From contig CABQJB010000050.1 of assembly GCA_902464195.1 (NCBI GenBank), positions 1 to 11,451 on the forward strand: 11,451 bases of DNA, given 5' to 3'. Each line of letters begins with the position of its first letter. Positions within the stretch are counted from its first letter, which is position 1. The position numbers and the translations under genes are program-made. Below are positions 6,450-11,451 of this stretch, one piece after another. The DNA is from an uncultured Megasphaera sp. Its GTDB lineage: Bacteria; Bacillota; Negativicutes; Veillonellales; Megasphaeraceae. The notes under the pieces are model-generated. The model did not search any database, was not told the origin of the DNA, and was given only the letters and a program-made list of their open reading frames with translations.

Positions 6450-7924
6450 GTGTCGCCGTTCTCTTCGGTCAGGACCGTCATGAGCGGCGTAATCAGGCCC
6501 CGCAGGGCGTCGACATTTTCCGCCGAGAAGCCCTTGTACTGGGGAGAACGGCTCAGGCCGTCGAAGAACTCGTGCATACAGCCGATGAGCTGGGAATTGT
6601 TGAGCAAGTAAATGGGCTTGGTCTGGGGAAGGATATGATGGGTATTTTTCTTGAAGAAGGCCGACGTATAATTGCCGTAAAAGGCGAGATTGGAAAAATT
6701 CGTATAACTGCTTTTTCCCGATGCCGGGAGGAGGATCCCGTAAGTAATGGCCGGGTTCTGCTTCATTTTTTCGACGATGAGGTTGAGCTGGGCCTTTCTT
6801 TCATCTGGCGTCATCTGGTAGTTCATGTCGGTCAGGTAGAAGCAGCCCGTTTCTAAATAACGGATGATGGAGTTCTTGGGCATGATGATCTTCATGCGCC
6901 CTTGTTCGATGATGCGGTACCAGATATACTGGATGCGCCGGACCCATTCCTTGGTAGCGTTGGGATATTTCCCTTCGTCGATGAGCTGGCACAGGGATGT
7001 ATAGACTTCGTCGGGGAGAAGGAATTCCAGGCCGTTGGTCAGGAAGAAGAGGTAGTTGTTGGACGTAAAGAAGATGTCGCGGTAGCCGAATTTTTCCATG
7101 CCCAGGGACTGGCGGGGCTCCATGAGGACGGGCTGGACCATCATGTAGGCACAGCACTTCTTGTAGATTTCCCGGACCTGTGTCGGGTCGGTGATGGTCA
7201 GGCACATGTCGATATAGTCGTCGCCGTCGACATAGTAGAGGTAGGCAAAGGCATCTTTGAGGACGATGATGTTGCGGTACGATTCGTGATCGATTTCGTG
7301 CATGGTGAAATTATAGGTCAATAAGTGGTCCAGACACTGATAGAGGCTGCTGGCGGCCTGGGGCATATGGGCGGCGAAGACGTCCATCTTCAGGCCCAAG
7401 TGGACATCGCAGGACCAGCGGTCGTTGTGACATTCTTCTAGGAGCTGCCAGATGCCGTTCTGGTCGAGGACGTGGAACTGGCCGGTCATGACCAGCATCC
7501 CCTGGGACTGGAGGCCTTCCAGGTATTGATGGAGCAGCTGGCGCAGGGCCGTGTGGCAGTCGGCGCGACCGGCGTAGAAATGGATGGCCTGGTCGCGGCT
7601 TTCGCTTTTGCCCGTCTTGGTCTGGGCCTGGCGGTAGGCTTTGCTTAGCAGGTCATAGAGATGGAAAGCCAGGTCCTGGCCGTCGTCGGCAAAGGCGAAG
7701 ATGCGCTTCAGGTCCGCTTCCTGGTGCTGTTTCTGGGCTGTATCGGCAAAGAAGCGGGCCATGTCCTCGTGGATGCGGTCGGCATGGCGCGAAGCGGGCA
7801 GGCGGGCGCCGTTGACCCATTTGCTGATGTAGGACATGTCGTAGTCGATGGCCTGGGACAAGGTCGTATATTTCGTCTCTGTATATTGCAGCAGCTGCTT
7901 GAGGACTTCTGCATAAGGATTCAT
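6446..7924 (-). CDS. Large helix-turn-helix (XRE-like) protein, putative transcription regulator
   Basis: I do not recognise the family. The 492-residue protein starts with a compact helical segment. Residues about 8-45 read as an XRE-type HTH: LKQLLQ, then LSQAIDYDMSYISKWVNG with the recognition helix around 30-38, then ARLP. Helical sequence rich in Ala and Gln follows to about 110. The remaining 380 residues are mixed alpha/beta with many aromatic and Cys residues (for example HNDRWSCDVHLG, DGDDYIDMCLTITD, FFTSNNYLFFLTNG). I see no transmembrane segment and no known enzyme motif; this part may be a sensor domain. ATG 7924 is chosen for GAGGGAG eight bases upstream and because the upstream in-frame codons are promoter-like DNA. 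It is divergent from the CoA-transferase across 246 bp, which suggests control of that gene or of itself. Its stop overlaps the convergent gene's stop within CTAG. The DNA-binding role is likely; the ligand is unknown. Confidence 0.7.
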   Translation of the reverse strand: MNPYAEVLKQLLQYTETKYTTLSQAIDYDMSYISKWVNGARLPASRHADRIHEDMARFFADTAQKQHQEADLKRIFAFADDGQDLAFHLYDLLSKAYRQAQTKTGKSESRDQAIHFYAGRADCHTALRQLLHQYLEGLQSQGMLVMTGQFHVLDQNGIWQLLEECHNDRWSCDVHLGLKMDVFAAHMPQAASSLYQCLDHLLTYNFTMHEIDHESYRNIIVLKDAFAYLYYVDGDDYIDMCLTITDPTQVREIYKKCCAYMMVQPVLMEPRQSLGMEKFGYRDIFFTSNNYLFFLTNGLEFLLPDEVYTSLCQLIDEGKYPNATKEWVRRIQYIWYRIIEQGRMKIIMPKNSIIRYLETGCFYLTDMNYQMTPDERKAQLNLIVEKMKQNPAITYGILLPASGKSSYTNFSNLAFYGNYTSAFFKKNTHHILPQTKPIYLLNNSQLIGCMHEFFDGLSRSPQYKGFSAENVDALRGLITPLMTVLTEENGDT

Positions 7925-7976
7925 AGACAAGACTCCCTCGATTATAGATTTGAATACGTGTATATTCCTTATATTC

Positions 7977-8005
7977 ATTATATAGCCTGGATGGGACACC
8001 TTCAA
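7977..8005 (-). promoter_or_regulatory. Promoter of the HTH gene
   Basis: On the - strand, TTGAAG (8005-8000) and a perfect TATAAT (7982-7977) are separated by 17 bp. The start would be near 7969, with a leader of about 45 bases. The -35 overlaps the inverted repeat CAAGG-N5-CCTTG (8003-8017). Confidence 0.75.
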
Positions 8006-8038
8006 GGAAAGGCCTTGTCATATTTGTCATCTTTGAGG
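8003..8038. promoter_or_regulatory. Candidate operator region between divergent promoters
   Basis: An inverted repeat CAAGG-N5-CCTTG (8003-8017), containing the palindrome AAGGCCTT (8009-8016), overlaps the -35 of the HTH gene. Next to it, TTGTCAT occurs at 8015-8021 and 8024-8030 with a 9-bp period, and a degenerate third unit, TTGAGGC, follows at 8033-8039. The arrangement could be a regulator binding site. No protein is shown to bind it. Confidence 0.4.
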
Positions 8039-8094
8039 CAACTTTTTCATCTTCTGTCACGGCTTTGTGCGTATTTTTCAAGGGCAAAAGGGGC

Positions 8095-8100
8095 TATACT
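8095..8100 (+). promoter_or_regulatory. Probable -10 box of the CoA-transferase gene
   Basis: TATACT is a good -10 hexamer, 71 bp before the start codon. The 17-bp-distant position holds TATTTT, which is a poor -35, and TTGTGC (8065-8070) is 24 bp away, too far. The promoter may therefore need an activator. GGCTTT (8061-8066) and AAAGCC (8101-8106) form an inverted pair around it. Confidence 0.45.
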
Positions 8101-8170
8101 AAAGCCAGAAGATGAGAAGAAAAAGAGCTCATCGAAGACAAGCAAGGAAATCTATAAGGAGGGAGTCATC

Positions 8171-9721
8171 ATGGCAAAACTGATTACAGCAGAAAATGCA
8201 GCATCGCTTATTAAAGATCGTTCGACTATCGCCGTTTGTGGTTTTGCACAGTGTGCATTGCCGGAAGAAGTATTGCAGGCCCTGGAAGACCGCTTTACCA
8301 AGACCGGATATCCGCAGCAGCTGACACTGGTCCATACGGCCGGCATCGGTGACGGTGTGAGCAAAGGTGCCAGCCATTTCGCCCACGAAGGCATGCTGAA
8401 ACGGGTCATTGCCGGTCATTACAACCTGGCTCCCAAACTGGGGAAACTGGTCATGGACAACAAGGTCGAAGGCTACAACCTGCCGCAGGGCACGATGGCC
8501 CAGTGGTTCCGCAGCATTGCCGGCCGCAAACCGGGCCTCTTCACCCGCGTCGGCCTCAATACCTTCGTCGACCCCCGTATCGAAGGCGGGAAATTGAACA
8601 GCATCACCCAGGAAGACCTGGTAGAAGTCAAGGAACTGGATGGCGAAGAATATCTCTGGTACAAACCGTTCCCGATTGACGTTGCTATCGTCCACGGGAC
8701 CTGCGCCGACTTGAACGGCAACGTATCGACGGATAACGAAGAAGTCCGCATGGAACTTCTGCCCATGGCCCTGGCAGCCAAAGCCAGCGGCGGCATGGTC
8801 ATCGTCCAGGTCGAAACGCTGGCCGAAAACCGGACGATTCCGCCGAAACACGTCGTCCTGCCGGGCATCGACGTCGACTACATCGTCTTGTCCAAGGTCC
8901 GTCAGGTCCAGAACCCGGCTTATACCGGTGAAATGCGTATGCCTCTGTCCCAGATTCCGCCGATGGAACTCAATGCCCGCAAGGTCATCGCCCGCCGGGC
9001 TGCGATGGAACTCGTTCCTAACGCCGTCGTCAACCTGGGTATCGGGATCCCCGAAGGCGTTTCCAGCGTAGCTAACGAAGAAGGTATCGGTGATCAGCTG
9101 ACCCTGACCGTCGAAGCCGGACCGATTGGCGGCGTACCGGCCAGCGGCGCGGACTTTGGTGGTTCGGCCAACGCCGATGCCATCGTCGACCATCCGTATC
9201 AGTTCGACTTTTACGATGGCGGCGGCCTGGATATGGCTTTCCTGGGCATGGCAGAATGTAACGCCAAAGGCGACGTCAACGTCAGCAAGTTCAAAGACCG
9301 CATCGCCGGCTGCGGCGGCTTCATCAACATTACCCAGAATACGCATAAAGTCGTCTTCTGTGGCACCTTCACGGCCAAGGGCCTGCGCGAAGAAATCCGG
9401 GACGGCAAACTGGTCATCACCCATGAAGGGGCTGTCCAGAAATTCATCGATAAGGTCGGCCAGATCACCTTCAGTGCAGACTATGCCCATAAACACAATC
9501 AGCAGGTCATGTTCATCACCGAACGCTGCGTCTTCGTCCTCACCGATAAGGGCTTAGTCCTCACGGAAATCGCACCGGGCGTGGATCTGCAAAAGGACAT
9601 CCTCGACCAGATGGAATTCGTACCGCACATCGCCGAAGACCTGAAGACCATGGACGAACGCCTCTTCCGCGATGAACCCATGGGCCTGGCCCAGGACATC
9701 TTTGAACAACAGGCGGGTTAG
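8171..9721 (+). CDS. Family I acyl-CoA transferase (propionate/acetate CoA-transferase-like)
   Basis: This enzyme moves CoA between an acyl-CoA and a free carboxylate (acetate, propionate, lactate or similar) by a ping-pong mechanism through a glutamyl-CoA thioester. In anaerobes it serves acid uptake, lactate conversion or energy-saving fermentation ends. The 516 residues match the length of Pct of Clostridium propionicum (about 524) and of YdiF-type enzymes. Both fused halves are present. The catalytic glutamate is expected at E315 in LTVEAGPIGG. The C-terminal half carries NADAIVDHPYQFDFYDGGG, NVSKFKDRIAGCGGF and VVFCGTF, all typical. The start at ATG 8171 is set by AAGGAGGGAG five bases upstream; the open frame before it is not plausible protein. 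It is single-gene, divergent from the HTH protein, and closed by a terminator at 9851. Substrate choice cannot be read from sequence, so I leave the symbol blank; pct-like is the best short name. Confidence 0.92.
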   Translation: MAKLITAENAASLIKDRSTIAVCGFAQCALPEEVLQALEDRFTKTGYPQQLTLVHTAGIGDGVSKGASHFAHEGMLKRVIAGHYNLAPKLGKLVMDNKVEGYNLPQGTMAQWFRSIAGRKPGLFTRVGLNTFVDPRIEGGKLNSITQEDLVEVKELDGEEYLWYKPFPIDVAIVHGTCADLNGNVSTDNEEVRMELLPMALAAKASGGMVIVQVETLAENRTIPPKHVVLPGIDVDYIVLSKVRQVQNPAYTGEMRMPLSQIPPMELNARKVIARRAAMELVPNAVVNLGIGIPEGVSSVANEEGIGDQLTLTVEAGPIGGVPASGADFGGSANADAIVDHPYQFDFYDGGGLDMAFLGMAECNAKGDVNVSKFKDRIAGCGGFINITQNTHKVVFCGTFTAKGLREEIRDGKLVITHEGAVQKFIDKVGQITFSADYAHKHNQQVMFITERCVFVLTDKGLVLTEIAPGVDLQKDILDQMEFVPHIAEDLKTMDERLFRDEPMGLAQDIFEQQAG

Positions 9722-9732
9722 TGGCTCGTGGC
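9722..9732 (-). repeat. Partial heptamer repeat (GAGCCAC, reverse orientation)
   Basis: GTGGCTC followed by GTGGC begins within one base of the CoA-transferase stop. Its reverse complement reads GCCAC-GAGCCAC, the same heptamer that repeats at the right end of the window (11433-11451). Only about 1.6 units are present. Confidence 0.45.
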
Positions 9733-9733
9733 A

Positions 9734-9850
9734 CTGTAGGGGGCGCACGTGGGCGCCCCGTTCGGAATTTGGATGTTTCTCCCAGTAAACCGAATGGGAA
9801 ATGGAAATCACATCATCTTGGAGCGGGCGCCCCACGTGGCGCCCCTACAG
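9734..9850. repeat. Intergenic two-hairpin repeat, copy 2 (117 bp)
   Basis: The ends are CTGTAGGGG and CCCCTACAG. The outermost pair is C-G here but T-A in the other two copies, so complementarity is kept. The left hairpin is GGGGCGC (9740-9746) with GCGCCCC (9753-9759). The right hairpin is GGGCGCC (9825-9831) with GGCGCCC (9838-9844). The centre shares CCCGTTCGGAATTTGGATG, AGTAAAC, GGGAAAT and AGCGGGC with the other copies, but is more diverged. A terminator stem begins at the next base. Confidence 0.85.
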
Positions 9851-9882
9851 AAAAAGGGACCGTCCGAAGGGCGGCCCTTTTT
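9851..9882 (+). terminator. Bidirectional terminator after the CoA-transferase gene
   Basis: AAAAAGGG (9851-9858) pairs with CCCTTTTT (9875-9882), and CCG-T-CC (9860-9865) pairs with GGCGG (9870-9874) around loop GAAG, with small bulges. It ends one base before the -35 of the next promoter, so it insulates the AICAR transformylase promoter from read-through. Confidence 0.85.
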
Positions 9883-9883
9883 C

Positions 9884-9913
9884 TTGACATCTCCCGTCTG
9901 CGGACGGTATAAT
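9884..9913 (+). promoter_or_regulatory. purH: Promoter of the ZTP riboswitch / AICAR transformylase unit
   Basis: A perfect TTGACA (9884-9889) and a perfect TATAAT (9908-9913) are separated by 18 bp. The start would be near 9920, right at the 5' edge of the riboswitch. Such a strong promoter fits a gene whose real control point is premature termination in the leader. Confidence 0.9.
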
Positions 9914-9920
9914 AAATCTG

Positions 9921-9990
9921 AAACATGTGACTGACGGAAGTGGAGTTACCACGGGGAGCATGATTCATACGAGCCGACCGTCTGGGCGAA
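9921..9990 (+). promoter_or_regulatory. ZTP/ZMP riboswitch (pfl RNA) aptamer
   Basis: The segment matches the pfl motif that binds ZMP/ZTP (AICAR ribotide), a signal of 10-formyl-tetrahydrofolate shortage. Seen here are TGTGACTGACGGAAG (9926-9940), the P2 hairpin GTGG/CCAC (9940-9943 with 9949-9952), the conserved GGGGAGC (9953-9959), a possible P1 pairing of CATG (9924-9927) with CATG (9959-9962), a linker, and the 3' subdomain GCCGACCGTCTGGGC (9973-9987). The 3' subdomain also forms the left arm of a terminator, so ligand binding should turn expression on. The next gene uses ZMP as substrate, which supports the identification. I know this motif from memory; a covariance-model search was not possible. 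Confidence 0.92.
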
Positions 9991-10017
9991 ACGTTCCAGA
10001 AGTGTCGGTATTTTTTT
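9974..10017 (+). terminator. Riboswitch-controlled terminator
   Basis: CCGAC (9974-9978) pairs with GTCGG (10004-10008), and TCTGG (9981-9985) pairs with CCAGA (9996-10000). The internal mismatches lie between the two stems, and the loop is about ten bases. TATTTTTTT follows. The left arm is the conserved ZTP 3' subdomain, so the aptamer and terminator exclude each other. It ends about 30 bases before the start codon. Confidence 0.88.
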
Positions 10018-10048
10018 ATTTTTGCTTAACTATTCAGGAGGAATCACC

Positions 10049-11224
10049 ATGAAAGAACTGCAATTAAAATACGGCTGCAATCCCAACCAGTCGTCGGCCC
10101 GGGTTTATATGAAAGATGGCAGTGACCTGCCTTTTACGGTCCTCAACGGCCGCCCCGGTTATATTAATTTGCTCGACGCCTTCAACAGCTATCAGCTGGT
10201 CAAAGAATTGAAAGAAGCCACAGGCCTTCCGGCAGCGGCTTCCTTCAAGCACGTCAGCCCGGCTGGGGCCGCCGTCGCTACGGACATGAGTGATACCCTG
10301 AAAAAGATATACTGGGTCGACGATTTGAAGTTGTCCCCCCTGGCTTCGGCCTATGCCTGCGCCCGCGGTGCCGACCGCATGAGCTCGTACGGCGATTTCG
10401 TCGCCCTGTCTGACGTCTGCGATGTCGAAACGGCAACGCTCCTCAAACGGGAAGTCTCGGACGGTGTCATCGCTCCGGGCTACAGCGACGATGCCCTGGC
10501 TATTTTGAAGACCAAGAAAAAGGGGAACTACTGCGTCCTTCAGATCAACCCGGACTACCAGCCGCGCCTCGTCGAATCGAAGGAAGTCTATGGCGTCACC
10601 TTTGAACAGGAACGCAATGAAGCCAAGATTACGACGGACCTCTTCAAAAATATCCCGACGAAGAATAAGGATATCCCGGCAGCGGCCCAGCGCGATTTGA
10701 TGATCGCCCTCATCACCTTGAAATATACCCAGTCCAACTCGGTCTGCTACGTTAAAGACGGCATGACCATCGGCGTCGGTGCCGGCCAGCAGTCCCGCGT
10801 CCACTGCACGCGTTTGGCTGGCAACAAGGCCGATATCTGGTGGCTCCGCCAGAACCCGAAAGTCCTGAACCTGCCTTTCCGCGACGATGTCCGCCGCCCG
10901 AACCGCGACAACGCCATCGACGTCTACATCTCCGATGACTATGAAGACGTCCTGGCTGACGGCATCTGGCAGGACTTGTTCACGGAAAAACCGGAACCGC
11001 TTACACGGGAAGAAAAGAAAGCCTGGATCGCCCAGCTCCACGGCGTAGCCCTGGGCAGCGATGCCTTCTTCCCCTTTGGCGACAACATCGAACGGGCCCA
11101 TCGCAGCGGCGTCGACTACATCGCCCAGGCCGGCGGCTCCATCCGCGACGACAATGTCATCGAAACCTGCGATAAATACAACATCGCCATGGCCATGACC
11201 GGCCTGCGCCTGTTCCATCACTAA
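10049..11224 (+). CDS. purH: AICAR transformylase, stand-alone (PurH formyltransferase domain only)
   Basis: This enzyme transfers the formyl group of 10-formyl-tetrahydrofolate to AICAR (ZMP), giving FAICAR in the ninth step of purine synthesis. The 391 residues cover only the C-terminal AICARFT domain of PurH. The N-terminal IMP cyclohydrolase (MGS-like) domain of about 200 residues is absent, so ring closure needs another gene. The catalytic Lys-His pair is K67-H68 in ASFKHVSPAGAA. RGADRMSS, SDVCDV, REVSDGVIAPGY, KYTQSNSVCY, GAGQQSRVHCTRLAG and the C-terminal LRLFHH are intact. These blocks resemble the human bifunctional enzyme (ATIC) more than E. coli PurH, from memory of both. ATG 10049 follows a perfect AGGAGG at seven bases; earlier in-frame codons would overlap that site. 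It is a single-gene unit under the ZTP riboswitch. Function is secure; the symbol marks the family, since it is only half of classical PurH. Confidence 0.95.
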   Translation: MKELQLKYGCNPNQSSARVYMKDGSDLPFTVLNGRPGYINLLDAFNSYQLVKELKEATGLPAAASFKHVSPAGAAVATDMSDTLKKIYWVDDLKLSPLASAYACARGADRMSSYGDFVALSDVCDVETATLLKREVSDGVIAPGYSDDALAILKTKKKGNYCVLQINPDYQPRLVESKEVYGVTFEQERNEAKITTDLFKNIPTKNKDIPAAAQRDLMIALITLKYTQSNSVCYVKDGMTIGVGAGQQSRVHCTRLAGNKADIWWLRQNPKVLNLPFRDDVRRPNRDNAIDVYISDDYEDVLADGIWQDLFTEKPEPLTREEKKAWIAQLHGVALGSDAFFPFGDNIERAHRSGVDYIAQAGGSIRDDNVIETCDKYNIAMAMTGLRLFHH

Positions 11225-11282
11225 GCGCTTCCCTTGGGAAGAAAAAGAAACGTTCGCAGTGGGGGGGCCTTTGCTCTATAGT
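11225..11282. other. Short spacer after the AICAR transformylase gene
   Basis: It holds a small inverted repeat, CTTCCC (11228-11233) with GGGAAG (11236-11241), without a following T-run, and a run of seven G residues (11261-11267). No promoter, gene or clear terminator is visible. TATAGTT before the repeat is shared with the left flank of the copy near 2886. Confidence 0.5.
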
Positions 11283-11394
11283 TTGTAGGGGCCACGTGGG
11301 CGAGACCCGTTAGGAATTTTGATGATTCTTGTAGCAAACGGGTCGGGAAATCGTACATATCCCAGAGCGGGCGCCCCACGTGGCGCCCCTACAA
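11283..11394. repeat. Intergenic two-hairpin repeat, copy 3 (112 bp)
   Basis: The ends are TTGTAGGGG and CCCCTACAA. The right hairpin is GGGCGCC (11369-11375) with GGCGCCC (11382-11388), identical to the copy at 9734. The left arm (GGGGCCACGTGGGCGAGACCCG) is degraded and forms only a weak hairpin. The centre closely matches the copy at 2892: CCCGTT, GATGATT, TAGCAAAC, GGAAATCGTA and ATAT. A terminator stem starts two bases after its end. Confidence 0.85.
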
Positions 11395-11395
11395 G

Positions 11396-11430
11396 AAAAG
11401 GCGCTGTCTTCATGCGACAGCGCCTTTTTT
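11396..11430 (+). terminator. Terminator after the AICAR transformylase gene
   Basis: GGCGCTGTC (11400-11408) pairs perfectly with GACAGCGCC (11416-11424), with a seven-base loop, flanked by AAAA on the left and six T residues (11425-11430) on the right. It should end the riboswitch transcript and can work on the opposite strand too. It shares the GCGACA(A/G)GCC arm style with the tRNA-Lys terminator. Confidence 0.9.
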
Positions 11431-11432
11431 CT

Positions 11433-11451
11433 ACGAGCCACGAGCCACGAG
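11433..11451 (+). repeat. Heptamer tract 3 (ACGAGCC units), cut by the window end
   Basis: ACGAGCC, ACGAGCC, ACGAG reads as 2.7 identical 7-bp units and continues past the window edge. It lies two bases after the T-run of the preceding terminator. Confidence 0.65.

Noticed and set aside
8129..9496. Long open frame on the - strand (455 codons) opposite the CoA-transferase
   Set aside because: It is a shadow of a well-supported CoA-transferase; it has no recognisable domain, ribosome site or promoter.
9721..9934. Two overlapping frames of about 60 codons after the CoA-transferase gene
   Set aside because: They are translations of the repeat, terminator and promoter region, with no ribosome site and no conservation across the other repeat copies.
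10064..11221. Long open frame on the - strand (385 codons) opposite the AICAR transformylase
   Set aside because: It exactly mirrors the real gene, with low-complexity Ala/Val/Asp/Gly translation and no start signals.
11228..11241. Terminator directly after the AICAR transformylase gene
   Set aside because: The small inverted repeat is followed by an A-rich stretch, not T residues, on the coding strand.

Overview
The window looks like a chromosomal segment of a moderately GC-rich Negativicutes bacterium (Veillonellales, most like Megasphaera). This is inferred from gene content, codon style (heavy use of GTC, ATC and GGC) and consensus sigma-A promoters and Shine-Dalgarno sites; no 16S gene is present to confirm it. 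Nearly every gene is an ordinary chromosomal function. There is no phage, plasmid, CRISPR or transposase signal.

Layout, left to right. (1) tRNA-Ile(GAT), an intrinsic terminator, then a tightly packed + strand operon walJ-htrA-rlmH (metallo-beta-lactamase, membrane serine protease, 23S rRNA methyltransferase) with stop/start overlaps. (2) A non-coding stretch 2694-3044 with two heptamer-repeat tracts around a hairpin, a mismatched terminator, a perfect 15-bp hairpin, and the first copy of a 110-117 bp two-hairpin repeat ending at a bidirectional terminator. (3) tRNA-Lys(CTT) on the - strand, back to back with the promoter of a second + strand operon: M17 leucyl aminopeptidase, PHP-domain phosphoesterase, and a P-loop NTPase fused to an Asp23-like domain. 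(4) A - strand gene for a large HTH protein whose stop codon overlaps the preceding operon's stop in a CTAG palindrome. It is divergent from a family I acyl-CoA:acetate/propionate-type CoA-transferase. (5) A second copy of the repeat with its terminator, then a consensus promoter, a ZTP (pfl) riboswitch with an overlapping terminator, and a stand-alone AICAR transformylase (the formyltransferase half of PurH). (6) A third copy of the repeat with its terminator, and a heptamer tract cut by the window edge.

How the parts work together. The purine gene has the clearest logic: its substrate is ZMP (AICAR), and its leader carries the ZMP/ZTP-sensing riboswitch whose ligand-bound fold should block the terminator. 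walJ-htrA-rlmH is the tail of the classical walRK locus of Firmicutes, here without walRK. The HTH protein may control the divergent CoA-transferase, whose promoter has a good -10 but no recognisable -35.

The least explained signals are the intergenic repeat family (three copies, compensatory changes in its stems, always abutting a terminator), the heptamer tracts, and the P-loop/Asp23 fusion protein.
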